From NCBI GenBank assembly GCA_002989075.1, contig PSQN01000017.1, positions 1,798,001-1,862,000 of the forward strand: a stretch of 64,000 nt of DNA. The letters are read 5' to 3'. Of this stretch, positions 1 to 9,962 are shown piece after piece. Position 1 is the stretch's first letter; every line of letters starts with the position of its first letter. The stretch is from Arthonia radiata. Taxonomy: Eukaryota > Ascomycota > Arthoniomycetes > Arthoniales > Arthoniaceae. Position numbers and translations under genes: made by a program. The notes beneath the pieces were generated by a model. The model was not told where the DNA came from and made no database searches. It was given only the letters and a program-made list of their open reading frames with translations.

Positions 1-1372
1 GAAGGTATTACTTGCTGGCAAATATTTGAACGTCGTTCGAGAGTGCGGGGGGGTGGACGTTGCTTCCACTGTGACAAACGCACCGCTGACCGTGGACGAT
101 CCGCGGTTTCTGGACAATGTTCAGGATGCCTACGCCAATTCGAATGCGCGTTTACTCGCTTTACTACTAACCACGCATTCCCTTCCCGCAAGACTAAGAA
201 GTCTCAAACACTACTTCTTCCTTGACCGCTCGGACTTCTTCTCATACTTTCTAGAGCTCTCGACCTCCGAGCTTCGCAAGCCCGCCAAGGTGGTGAATAC
301 CGGAAAGCTGCAGTCATTGCTGGACATTGTTCTACGGCAGCCTGGCACAGTAGCCGCAGAAGATCCGTACAAAGAGGATGTCAAGGTCGTCATGAATGAG
401 GTGTCGTTGACGAATTGGTTGATGCGCATCGTGAATGTTACAGGCCTCGATGTGGATGCCGGCAACACGAGCATCAATAACCTCATGACACCAGCTGTTC
501 AGCCAGCGCCTACGGATGATAAGGACATCAATGGCTTCGAGGCTCTGGTATTCGATTACGCTGTCCCTTTCCCATTAAGTCTAGTAATCAGTCGGGTCAC
601 TCTGACACGATATCAACTCCTCTTCCGGTATCTATTGTCACTAAGGCATTTAGAGACATTACTGGTGGGCTCATGGACTGAACATATCAAGACTGCCTCT
701 TGGCGACATCGCAGCAGCAACCCGCGAATAGAGATGTGGAAACGCAAAGCATGGACGCTGCGGGCCAGAATGCTGGTGTTTGTGCAACAGCTTCATTACT
801 TCTGCACAGCTGAAGTCATCGAGCCAAACTGGCAGTCGCTCATGAGCCGCCTCAGCGAGCGCAAGGACAGTGAAGACGGCAGTCCAGGGACCAAGCGAAC
901 AGTGGACGAGCTGATGCAAGACCACGTTGACTTCCTGGCGACTTGTCTAAAGGAGTGCATGCTTACTAACAGCAAGCTGCTTCGTATCAACGCCAAGGTC
1001 ATCAATACGTGTACCATGTTCGCGAACTATACGTCGAGCTTATCAAGATATTTGTACGCGGCCGATGCAGATTTGTCGGCGAGCGCGGAGACCAAGCCCG
1101 AGGCACCCACACGGGGGGCGTCAAATGCCTCGAAGACCGCGAAGCCGACCGAAAGAGAACGAGCGATCGAGCACGACCCGAAAAAGCTGGACGTGATGAA
1201 CGACACGCTCGATAAGTACGAGTACCACTTTAGCAGGCATTTGAAGATGCTGCTGGATATGCTGAACTACTTGGCTGCTACAGAGACTGTTGTATTCCTA
1301 GGCCTTTGCGCTCGACTCAGCACAGCAGCCGAAGGAGGTGGACCAGATCTACCTACTGGAGCGGCAAGCTGA
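1..1372 (+). CDS. spc97: Gamma-tubulin complex component 2 (Spc97/GCP2), C-terminal part, 5' end outside the window
   Basis: This is the C-terminal part of the spindle pole body / gamma-tubulin small complex subunit that nucleates microtubules at the microtubule-organising centre. The frame is open from base 2 and already reads KYLNVVRECGG, a conserved GCP2 segment, so the true start and N-terminal domain lie before the window. Further GCP-family signatures are LKHYFFLDRSDFF, VSLTNWLMRIVN, a PFPLSLVISR block, the RYQLLFRYLLSLRHLE helix and WTLRARMLVFVQQLHYF. About 457 residues are present, roughly half of a usual GCP2. No intron is needed in this part. A low-complexity, charged insert around residues 345-385 sits between two conserved helices, which is common in fungal members. 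The stop is at 1370-1372. GCP3 (Spc98) is the only serious alternative and fits the VVRECG motif less well. Confidence 0.93.
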   Translation, partial: KVLLAGKYLNVVRECGGVDVASTVTNAPLTVDDPRFLDNVQDAYANSNARLLALLLTTHSLPARLRSLKHYFFLDRSDFFSYFLELSTSELRKPAKVVNTGKLQSLLDIVLRQPGTVAAEDPYKEDVKVVMNEVSLTNWLMRIVNVTGLDVDAGNTSINNLMTPAVQPAPTDDKDINGFEALVFDYAVPFPLSLVISRVTLTRYQLLFRYLLSLRHLETLLVGSWTEHIKTASWRHRSSNPRIEMWKRKAWTLRARMLVFVQQLHYFCTAEVIEPNWQSLMSRLSERKDSEDGSPGTKRTVDELMQDHVDFLATCLKECMLTNSKLLRINAKVINTCTMFANYTSSLSRYLYAADADLSASAETKPEAPTRGASNASKTAKPTERERAIEHDPKKLDVMNDTLDKYEYHFSRHLKMLLDMLNYLAATETVVFLGLCARLSTAAEGGGPDLPTGAAS

Positions 1373-2617
1373 TTGAATGGGATGAAAGCACTGGCGTTTA
1401 GGTGTGATCACCTCTGTTACGCGCTCATGAGAAACGGCTGGGTCATGTCTAGGATAGTGAAGGAATGGAATGTACGCTATGTGGTGAGCGAGATCTGCCG
1501 CGTGAGGGGTGATCCAATGACAGATGCCGCTCTTTATGCTACTAATCTAATGGGATGCGCATCACCACTCCAGCAAGATACGGTGAGTACTTTGGTACAT
1601 CGCCGATGCGGCTCTGCGCTTAGTGTCTTGTTGATGTGGCGTCAAGTCAGATGACCTGAGCACGAGGTGGTTGAGCTGGCCTGGAGGCTGGAGCCCAAGT
1701 CTTGCGTCGAAACGAATGAGCATAGCGTAGGAGCTTCCTCTCAGCGACGCAGACGCGCTTTCCCCAAAGCCAACTCGGACCCCAAGGGCAGACGTCATTG
1801 TTCGCGGCACGAGTGTGCCGAAGCTCGGCTTGAGATGTGCTTGAATTGTTGTTGATGCATGCCTCCTCCTGCTGACGTGCAGATGTGTTCAGGTAGCAAA
1901 TAGCAACTCATAAGGGTTTCTCTTGCAGATAGAGGAAGTGTATCTCCAAGCACTCCAGAAAGTGAGATACCACTTGGACCCTGGGAAGATCTATCCCGAA
2001 GGTGAATGTTGAACCATGGATGACAGGAACAAGCCGAGGTGGATCGAGTAATGATCCGCGGCCAAGAGGGTGCGAGTCAGGTGAGTGGGCTCGAAAAAGA
2101 AAAAGCAAGCCCCACGCACAATTCTTCCGTTCAGACGAAGGCACAACTCACAACATCTTCATCTTCACGTCAGCCGCCCAGTATTTAGTCAGTGGTGAAC
2201 CTCACTCCTCAATCAACGCTTTCCAGCCATCGCCTTACAGTTAGTCGATTCAGACTCCAGCTGTTGTTGAGCACTACATCTCGACGCCACAAGCTCAACG
2301 ACGATTCTGCCTGACTGTGAGATTCGACAGGGACTCTGCATCTGTCCCAACCCATCGGTATTTCACAACAGCCCGAAGACATCCGCGCTGCTGGGCAAAC
2401 ACACACAGCTTTCCCACCTTTTGTTACTCCTCTAGAGCTGCTCCTCACATTACACAGCTCAAGCGCCGATCTTCATCCAATCCAGAGACGCTCAGGAAGT
2501 TTCGCTTCTGCCTTTAATAGCAGCTTTACCGGACTGCCAACCGTCTCAGGTTTGCAACCGTAAATCAGCCGCCCATCAATTTCCCTGTCAGCCTGTCTCC
2601 AATTGTTCAGTTCAACC
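1373..2617. other. Intergenic spacer
   Basis: The 1.2-kb stretch holds the 3' flank of the GCP2 gene and the 5' flank of the next gene. Open frames here are short, lack family motifs and have no supporting splice structure. The last 150 bases are C/T-rich, as is usual just before fungal start codons. I see no RNA gene or repeat. Confidence 0.6.
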
Positions 2618-3271
2618 ATGTCCAACTACGAATATAATCAGAGATCGCCCACATATTTTCTGGTTCCCTCACGGCTCTCTCGTGGTAACACAAACAGTTC
2701 TCACGATAGACCTCGCACCGCCCACGCTCCTATGGGTTCCTCAAGTTCGTCCCACAAGCGGGCAAGCCCACGCTCGTCAAGGCAGGCACCACCCCCGTTA
2801 ACAAATCTGCCTCGATTCCACCCTGCAAACTTTGCCAACTATGTCGCCTCCACCTCATCGTCCACGTCCTCGAGCACTCTAACATCCCCAGAGTCACAGA
2901 CGGACAGCCCCATCGGCCCACTCTCACCGCGTACTTCACGGCAAACCTCGCACCTGTCTGAAGCTCAACGGCAACTGTACATTTACCACAAGGAATTGTA
3001 CAGCATCAACCGCTCCGGATCTGGCGCCAGCTCGCCCAGCGCAGCGTTCGCCCACAGTCGGCCAGCAAGCCCCAATTTGCTGCCACTTGCCAGCCCTGGC
3101 GCGGTCACGCCCTTGGAGCTAGAGGACAGCGAGCAGAGCGACGGATATCTCGTCGCCGGATTTCGATCACGCAACGCCTCACACTGCTCCCTTAAGGACG
3201 CATCCACGGAGCAGCTGCTCGACAGCTACATCTCCCGCGAGACTCAAGCGGCACGGCCAAAGCCGCAATGA
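2618..3271 (+). CDS. Ser/Pro-rich protein of unknown function
   Basis: A single exon encodes about 217 residues starting at the ATG that begins MSNYEYNQRSP. In-frame codons upstream of this ATG are not ATG, so this start is preferred. The protein is dominated by Ser, Pro, Thr and Arg: a poly-Ser/Thr tract lies near residues 76-92 and SPR/SPS motifs are scattered through it. It looks intrinsically disordered. A short helix-like segment, LSEAQRQLYIYHKELY, lies in the middle and is the only part that looks foldable. There is no signal peptide or membrane segment. A CT-rich leader precedes the start, which supports a real fungal promoter. I do not recognise the family. The composition (many Ser-Pro sites) would suit a phosphorylated regulatory protein, but that is a guess. 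Confidence 0.65.
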   Translation: MSNYEYNQRSPTYFLVPSRLSRGNTNSSHDRPRTAHAPMGSSSSSHKRASPRSSRQAPPPLTNLPRFHPANFANYVASTSSSTSSSTLTSPESQTDSPIGPLSPRTSRQTSHLSEAQRQLYIYHKELYSINRSGSGASSPSAAFAHSRPASPNLLPLASPGAVTPLELEDSEQSDGYLVAGFRSRNASHCSLKDASTEQLLDSYISRETQAARPKPQ

Positions 3272-4161
3272 GGATGGCTGAGCTGCTCATGCTGCGACTA
3301 CTGCATTAATTGCTGCAGTCGCCAGGCTTGTGACGGCTCACATAGCGCTCTTTTAGGGCTGGGGGAAAGCAGCCATGTTGACGATACTACGGCTGTATCG
3401 ATACGCATTTCTACTCGCATAGCGCAAAAGCGAATCACGATTCTCACCTCTCAACTCTGACGCTGTGCTTTGCTTTCTTCGCGACTGTGCCAAACTTCGT
3501 TTGTACTGTTTCGCCACCTCAACTGTCCCTCACACCCACGCTAGAAGGTCCCGCGCGGGCACAGCTCATAATGGAGACACGCCACCTTGCTTCCCCAGAC
3601 GATCATCACTTCCCCATTTTTCCTCCGCCGTTCACACCCCTCCACTCACCCACGAGCGCCAGCACAGCTCATCACGCGCTTCTCATTCGTCCAGCACGCC
3701 ACCTTTGCCCTGACTAAGAGCCGCATAGCCGTGGATAGCCTCCATGTGAGTAGGGAGAGTGTGGGGTAGCTTGGACGCCGCGGGTAGGCGCCATGAGGTA
3801 GAGTGAGTGGGTAGGTACGTATCTCTTAGAGGGGCGCGGAACGTGGAAGGTAATGACTTGCAGAGAAACCTTGCAGATGGCTGCTTTGGGTAGATATTCT
3901 GTTTGCGGATGACTGATTTGATAGATAGGGCCACAGCTGCAAGAGAAGGTGAATACGCCGTGCATGTGGTGAAGCGTTGTAGATGCGAGAAATGTGCAGG
4001 TGTGCCGAGGGTTGCATTTCCGGGTGACAACGTCGACGTGGACGCGCCTGAGTGATTGCTTGCTGGGGTATGGGATTTAGCATGCCGGTGTCGGCACGCA
4101 ATCTATTGTCTCTATTCAACGCTGATGCATATATCGTTAGCACAACTTTTCGTACACGCTT
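3272..4161. other. Intergenic spacer between convergent genes
   Basis: About 890 bases lie between the end of the Ser-rich gene and the end of the minus-strand KES1-like gene. A pyrimidine-rich tract lies around 3590-3710. Reading frames here are short, overlap on both strands and carry no motif. Nothing else is seen. Confidence 0.5.
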
Positions 4162-5416
4162 TCACGCAACATGGCCCGTCGGCACCAGTCCCTCATGATA
4201 CGGCGCGCTCTTCTTCTCAGCCTCTGCAATGCCAACGAACCGCCAGAATCCATCTGTCCTCGCCTCATTCAAGTCCTCATGCGCCTGCTTCAACAACCTC
4301 AACCTCTGCTCATCCGGCTGCGCCCTCCTGTAAAACACCCTCTCCCACTCCACCCCGTCCTCCTGCTCCTCCTTCCTCAACCCCCTCTGTGCCTCCTCAA
4401 TAAGTCCCTTATTCGCACTCACCCCCTTCACGTCACCCCTCCGTATACTCTCCAACACCTTCCCCCACGCCCTCCTCGTCTCCCACGGATCCTGCTCCTC
4501 CACTGGCGTAACAACCATAGGCGTCAACTCAATCCCCTCCACATCAATCGTCTCCACCTCTTTTCCACTGCTGCACTCCTTCACCACAAACGCGCTGTTC
4601 CACTGCCCGCTCACCTCATACACCGGCTGCTCCGGGGAATCTACGTGGTACACCTCCGCGTGCACCGTATTCTTCTTCCCGCTCAGCCCTAGCATCTTCT
4701 TCCCCTCGAACTCGATCTTGCTCGTGTACCCCGACGTGCTCGCGATGTAGCACGTCCCGCTCAATTCCGGGTAGGGATGGCCACTCAACACGTTCTTCAC
4801 GCTCAGACTCGGCAAACTCATCAGGTGCTCCTCCCCGTACTCCTCGATCCTTATCACCGCGTGACCTACTTGTTTCACGCTGACTCCATGACTCGCACTA
4901 TAGGTAGTCTCCTGCGCCACGTACCCCTCCGCAGATATTCCCCTCTCCTTATTGTACAGATAACACGCCGTCACCGGGGGATGGTGGCTCACCTGCTCGG
5001 AGATCAGACGGGTGCGCGGCTCCGGGCCCTCGAACTCAGCGAGGAAGAGCTCGCCGAGAAAGGCGTTCAGCGGTTTCTTGGCGCCGTCTTTCTCGGTGCT
5101 GCCGGTGTAGGTTTGGGTTTTGAGGGAGGCGAGGAAGTTTTTGAGGACGGCGAGGGCGCGAGCGGCGGGGGAGGGGAGGGTGGTCGGGGCGAGGAAGAGG
5201 GGTTGGTGGCTGCACCAGGAGGCGGGGAACTCGGTTGCGGATTTTTGGGCGAGGATGAAGGGCGGGGCGGTGATGTTGGAGAGGTCGCCTTTGAAGGAGG
5301 CGATGGACTGTTTGTTGGTGTTAGATTGATGTGGTGGGGGGAGAGGATTGGGTGGGTGAGCATACGCCTAAGAAGTCCTTGAGCTGCGAGAGCTGGGACG
5401 CGGATTCGACAGACAT
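4162..5416 (-). CDS. KES1: Oxysterol-binding protein homologue, Osh4/Kes1 type
   Basis: This is a lipid-transfer protein that exchanges ergosterol and PI4P between membranes and restrains Golgi vesicle formation. Two exons, 5416-5366 and 5307-4162, are joined by a 58-bp phase-0 intron and give 398 residues, close to yeast Kes1 (434). Exon 1 encodes MSVESASQLSQLKDFLG. Exon 2 opens with SIASFKGDLSNITAPPFIL, the sterol-pocket lid region, then TEFPASWCSHQPLF, then KKPLNAFLGELF. The family signature EQVSHHPPVTA is at about residues 121-131, with the two His that contact the PI4P headgroup. No PH domain or ankyrin repeats are present, so this is the short Osh4-7 class rather than the long OSBP class. 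The C-terminal basic/acidic helix (EDLNEARTDGFWRFVG) is also typical. It is transcribed divergently from the alpha-galactosidase gene. Confidence 0.96.
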
Positions 5417-6285
5417 GGTGCTTTGCTGTGCTTTAGATTTGCTCGTGTACGGCACGGTAGGATATGCTGCAGGCTGGGTGTGTCAAGGAAGATGTGTAAT
5501 GTCCCGTAAGACAACGAGTCGAGCTGCACGCTCGGCCTTGCTGCAAGGTTTGTGCCTGGCCAAGCATCTTGAGCCTCGACAAGGCCACTTTCACGGCCTC
5601 GAGGAAGCGTGTTTGGCTTGTGACAGCGAGATGGATGACGTGCTAAAAACTTCCGATCTTAGCGGCCGCGCTCTCACGATCTGTGGCACTGCCAAGCCAG
5701 CTTGTGGCTGCCGTACAGCTGCCATGAAAGGCTAGCCCTGATTCTTCTCAGCGCTCGTCTTGAAATTGTGTTCTTACGAATGGCTGGCCACTGCGAAGAT
5801 CGATGAATCAAAAGTGCTCGCGGTCGAGAGACAGGCTTCCCAAAGCTTCCACATCCTGCTTACCCTCAAGGCGGACACACGTCGGAGCAATATCCGCCGA
5901 ATGACGTTGCACGCGGCAACCACCCTTGCGAAGTTCGCGAAACGGGAACTTTTGCGTTCGTGCAGCGGCTCATCCTTTCCTCCCATTGACCCTCTGCGCC
6001 AATTGCCTTCGCGGCGAGCGTAGACGCGGGAAGGGATCTGACATCTCAACAATGCTCTTCGGACCGGACTGGCGACCAAGATGTCCGATCTAGCGCAGCA
6101 AATGCTGGTAGCGAGGCCACAACACGGCAGAGACTATCGATCGTAAGCATGCCGGCAAACTGTTCCCCGCATAGTATGTCACCTGCACGGTGGTATAAAG
6201 TAATCAACACCGCCGTGTTCCGGCCTATTCTTGTTTTCTCAGCAGTAACATTATCATCAATTTGCTCCCTGATAATCCTTGCAAG
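5417..6285. other. Divergent promoter region (KES1-like / alpha-galactosidase)
   Basis: This 870-bp interval lies between two divergent genes and so must hold both promoters. A TATA-like box precedes the alpha-galactosidase. No convincing coding frame is present. Confidence 0.6.
6194..6199 (+). promoter_or_regulatory. TATA-like box of the alpha-galactosidase gene
   Basis: The sequence TATAAA in the context GTGGTATAAAGTAATC lies about 92 bp before the start codon, a usual distance for a fungal TATA element of a regulated secreted hydrolase. Confidence 0.5.
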
Positions 6286-7825
6286 ATGTTACCCTCCAGG
6301 TTTGTCTCTGCTGCCGCGCTGTGGGCTAGCACAAGCTATGCTTATTTAACGGACGACGGTGAGGTCGTCATTCCCGGAGCGTCATCCTACAATGGGCTCA
6401 ATCTTGTACCGCAGATGGGCTGGGATAATTGGAACGCTTTCGGTTGTGAAATCGACGAGGAGCTTGTGCTCAACACGGCGCAGAAGATGGTCGACTTTGG
6501 CCTGAGAGACCTCGGATATGATTATGTGATTATTGACGACTGCTGGTCTGAAGGTCGCAACGACACTGGCTATTTAGTCGCCAACACGAAGACATTCCCC
6601 AACGGCATGGGCCACGTCGCTGATGAGCTGCACGCGATGGGCATGAAGCTTGGAATGTATTCGTCAGCAGGTATCTTCACTTGCGCGAAGTATCCGGCCA
6701 GCTTGGGCAATGAGCAGAAGGATGCGAATTTCTTCGCTGAGAGTATGCTGCTAAGCATATCTGTTCTAGCGAGCAAACGCTGACATTCCTCCAGACGGCG
6801 TTGACTACTTGAAGTATGACAATTGCTTCAACCAAGGCCAATCGGGGACGCCGCAAATCTCGTTCAACCGTTATCAAGTGATGTCGCAAGCGCTCAACAA
6901 CACTGGTCGTCCCATCGTCTACAGCATGTGCAGCTGGGGTCAAGATCAGCCGTGGGATTGGGCATACACGATCTCAAACTCGGACCGAATGTCAGGTGAT
7001 GTCTACGACTCATTCAACAGACCCGACTCTTCATGCCCGTGCCAGACCAACCCGTGCCCCTGGCCAGGCTTTCACTGCTCCGTTATGAACATCATTGAGA
7101 AGATGTCACCGGTTACTCAGCGCACGAAGTCTGGATGGTTCAATGATATGGACATGCTTGAGGTTGGCAATGGAGGACAAGATGACAACGAATATGTTTC
7201 ACATTACAGCATGTGGGCCTTTATGTCCAGTCCGCTGATTATGGGTACGGACGTGACGAAGCTGAGCCCAGCGAACCTGGCCATTCTTTCGAACCCGGCG
7301 GTCATCGCTGTCAATCAGGATCCATCTGCGACAAGTGGATTCCGCATTTGGAAATATTACAGCGATATGGCAGACGAGTACGGAAACAGCGACTACCAGC
7401 TGTGGTCGCGCAAACTTAAGAACGGCGACTACGCAGTCGCCATGCTGAACAACGCAAATGGCACGCTCAACATGAACGCCACTCTGGAGGACATCTTATA
7501 CCTCCAGAGCCATGCTGGAACATCTACGCGGATTCCTCAACTCGACTACACATGGGATATCTACGACTTGTGGGCAGACCGTATGAGCAATGAAGACGCA
7601 GCGAGCATCCTGAACGGCACTACCACGGCCACGATGAGGTACAATGCGACGGAGACGAGTTATTCGGACGGTATCAAAGCCAATTCATCCGCACTGTATG
7701 GCTCAAGGATTGGGTCCGTCGAGCCTGGTGGGACGATCACGGCAGAGGTCCCAAGACATTCGACGGCCTTTTACAGGCTGAGACAGCAGGGCCTCCCTCT
7801 GTCCAAGAGGAAGATTGAGCTTTGA
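6286..7825 (+). CDS. Secreted alpha-galactosidase, glycoside hydrolase family 27
   Basis: The enzyme removes terminal alpha-1,6-linked galactose from galactomannan and raffinose-type sugars outside the cell. Exons 6286-6742 and 6795-7825 (52-bp phase-1 intron) give 495 residues. The ATG at 6286 is chosen because it starts a clear signal peptide (MLPSRFVSAAALWASTSYA). The catalytic barrel begins with NGLNLVPQMGWDNWNAFGC, followed by YVIIDDCW. The nucleophile is Asp161 in GVDYLKYDNC, reconstituted exactly across the intron. The acid/base is Asp221 in the RMSGDVYDSF segment. NDMDMLEVGNGG and the MSSPLIMGTD strand are also present. The C-terminal antiparallel beta domain is intact and carries several Asn-X-Ser/Thr sites. 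Length and motifs match intracellular-signal-free fungal AglB/AGL enzymes, not the family 36 type. No carbohydrate-binding module is present. Confidence 0.96.
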
Positions 7826-8102
7826 GCTCGTTATCACATAGCAACTTTTCAAATATAGAATACAATAATGCAATCTCTTATGCCAAAGTTTGGAAAATAG
7901 AGGGGTGTCGTTTTCATCTTTCGCTGCTTGTCAGGGTGAGGTCATCCTCGACTTTTTGGAGATTTTTGTGCTTATTCGAAAAACGGTCTATATCACGTAC
8001 ACTGCTTGTGCCTAGATTCTATTGTAACTGGTAGCCTGAATCAGTAATCAGAGCTCTCCAAAGAACAAGCGTGAGCGGCATTCATTCGACTACACCCTCA
8101 GT

Positions 8103-9177
8103 ATGAGCGAAAAGACGCTCCTCGATACTGCGCCCTCGGATCCTCCACCAGCATATGACCCAAGCACGGCTTCACGACCACCTCCGGAGAAGTCTCGAGG
8201 ACCTCCACCGAAAGGGGCTCCGAGACAGCCATTTCCTCTTGATATACCAGCTCTCAACGCTGCCCGCAGCAAGCGCACAATCCTTGCCAGTCAAAGCCCG
8301 CGAAGAAGGCAACTACTAGCTCAGGTATGTGCTCGACAATCTTACGCAGATAAAACGCCCGTTTTGAGCAGGCGCGCAGAGACAGCGGACAGCTGACACA
8401 GCTTAGGTTGGCCTCACGAACATCGAAGTGATACCTTCAGACCACCCTGAAAACCTCTCGAAAGACCTCTCACCCTTCGAATACGTCCTGCAAACTGCTT
8501 CTGCCAAATGCTTGTCCGTGTACAAGGCCGAGCTGAATAGTTCCAAGGGGGACCCAGATCTCGTGATAGCCGCAGACACCGTTGTAGTAGGATACGATGG
8601 ACGAGTGCTTGAAAAACCTCGAAGCGAGAAAGAGCATGTCGAGATGCTGATGGCACTGCGAGATGCAGGAGCACAGCAGAATGGCGTGCGTATAGGCGGT
8701 GGCGGCATAGTCCAGGGCATGGAGGGACTGGGCACAGGCATGAGAGGCGAAGGCGCGATTGCTGGGGGCTCGGTGGGTTCAAAAACAGGCAAGACGAAAA
8801 AGGTGGACAATGAGCACATTGGGTGGCATCGTGTCTTCACGGCGGTTGCATGTTTGGCGCCTCTTGCGTCGGCGCGAGATCCGGGGTACTCCATGGAGAC
8901 GTTGGTTGAAGAGACGGGAGTGAAGTTTGATCCCGATGTCACGGACGAGATGATACTGGCGTATGTCAAGACAAGAGAAGGCGTCGATAAGGCAGGCGGG
9001 TATGGCGTGCAGGGCATAGGCACGCTGCTCGTCGAAAAAGTGCATGGTGACTACAACAATGTGGTGGGTCTACCACTGAGAGGAACTGTCAAGCTGATTG
9101 AGAAGACTTTGAGGATTGCTGAAGATGAAAATGGAAGCGAGGAAGAGGATCTGGTAGAGCTGGAGGAGGAAGACTGA
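8103..9177 (+). CDS. Maf/HAM1-like nucleotide pyrophosphatase
   Basis: Maf proteins hydrolyse dTTP, UTP or modified nucleotides to monophosphates as a house-cleaning function. Exons 8103-8324 and 8407-9177 (82-bp phase-0 intron) give 330 residues. The first 55 residues are Pro-rich and probably disordered. The Maf core starts with RTILASQSPRRRQLLAQ, where the Ser-Pro-Arg-Arg-Arg motif binds the triphosphate. The catalytic AADTVV motif puts Asp131 at the active site. The segment around HRVFTAVACLAP and the closing GYGVQGIGTLLVEKVHGDYNNVVGLPL-type region follow, though the C-terminal block is split here by a Gly-rich insert of about 35 residues (near residues 155-190) that bacterial Maf lacks. 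The acidic C-terminal tail is short. The reading frame across the intron is exact (LLAQ then VGLTNIEV). Confidence 0.93.
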
Positions 9178-9962
9178 TGTGGTTGAGCCAAAGGTCCTCG
9201 ACAATATCAGTAATTGCCAGTTCATTTCCTGTACACCTTCCCCGCTGGCGACAACAACGTATCCAAACCTGTCCAACCTCGCGGTCAGTGTAGCATATCC
9301 CAGCGTCCAAGCGTCGCCGGATGTCTCCAGCCTTGTGGCAGCGTTTTCTCAGCCCATGGCCAGCCTCCATGACGAGATCCCAGGACACCGCCATCGTAAT
9401 TAGTGCTGACAGCGAGCGCAGGCTCTCAAGCCTTCTGATACCCGGCAAATCCTGCTACAGCTTCACTGGGATTTATTTTCTCGAACAGGCTGAATGTGCG
9501 AGTACTCGCATCCATCACACTCTTCGCCAAGCGAAAATCACCTCGGTACTTTTCTGACCAGAATCAGCTCTCACACGCAGCAAGCATGTCCAGACGAATT
9601 GTACAGGATAAAGGCCAGCATCAAAGAACTTTCCGTTTTCCCTGCAGTACCAGAAACCCGGTTGCTTTCTGTCGCAAACTCAGAAAATCTGAAACAAGGA
9701 GTAAAACTCTCCGGAAGTGGCCAGTTCGCGGTGATCCATGATCAACTTGAAACCCTCCCCTCCGCCTCCCGTCACCCGCAGTGTTTATCGATCCTGGTTC
9801 CAGATGCCCCTTGAAAGCTACCAGGTACTGCAAATCTATGACTCGCAAGCATTTCAGGCATCACAACCTCACCATGTCAGCCACACCCAGTGGTTGTATC
9901 CTAGCAGTATCCAAATACGCCACCCTAGCCAGTGTTCCAGACAACGCATCCTCAAGGGATCG
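9178..9962. other. Intergenic spacer between convergent genes
   Basis: This 785-bp spacer lies between the Maf gene and the minus-strand sulfotransferase. Both genes end here, so no promoter is expected. I see no feature. Confidence 0.5.

Noticed and set aside
1373-1654. 93-codon frame just after the GCP2 stop codon
   Set aside because: It follows the stop directly, has no motif and no link to the GCP2 reading frame. Probably 3' untranslated or spacer DNA.
5067-5363. Minus-strand Pro/Ser-rich frame within the KES1-like gene
   Set aside because: It is another frame of exon 2, which reads SIASFKGDLSN and on to VSHHPP in the correct frame.
4777-5382. Plus-strand open frame of about 200 codons overlapping the KES1-like gene
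   Set aside because: It is the antisense shadow of a GC-rich exon. The minus strand carries the full oxysterol-binding protein with motifs and a correct intron.
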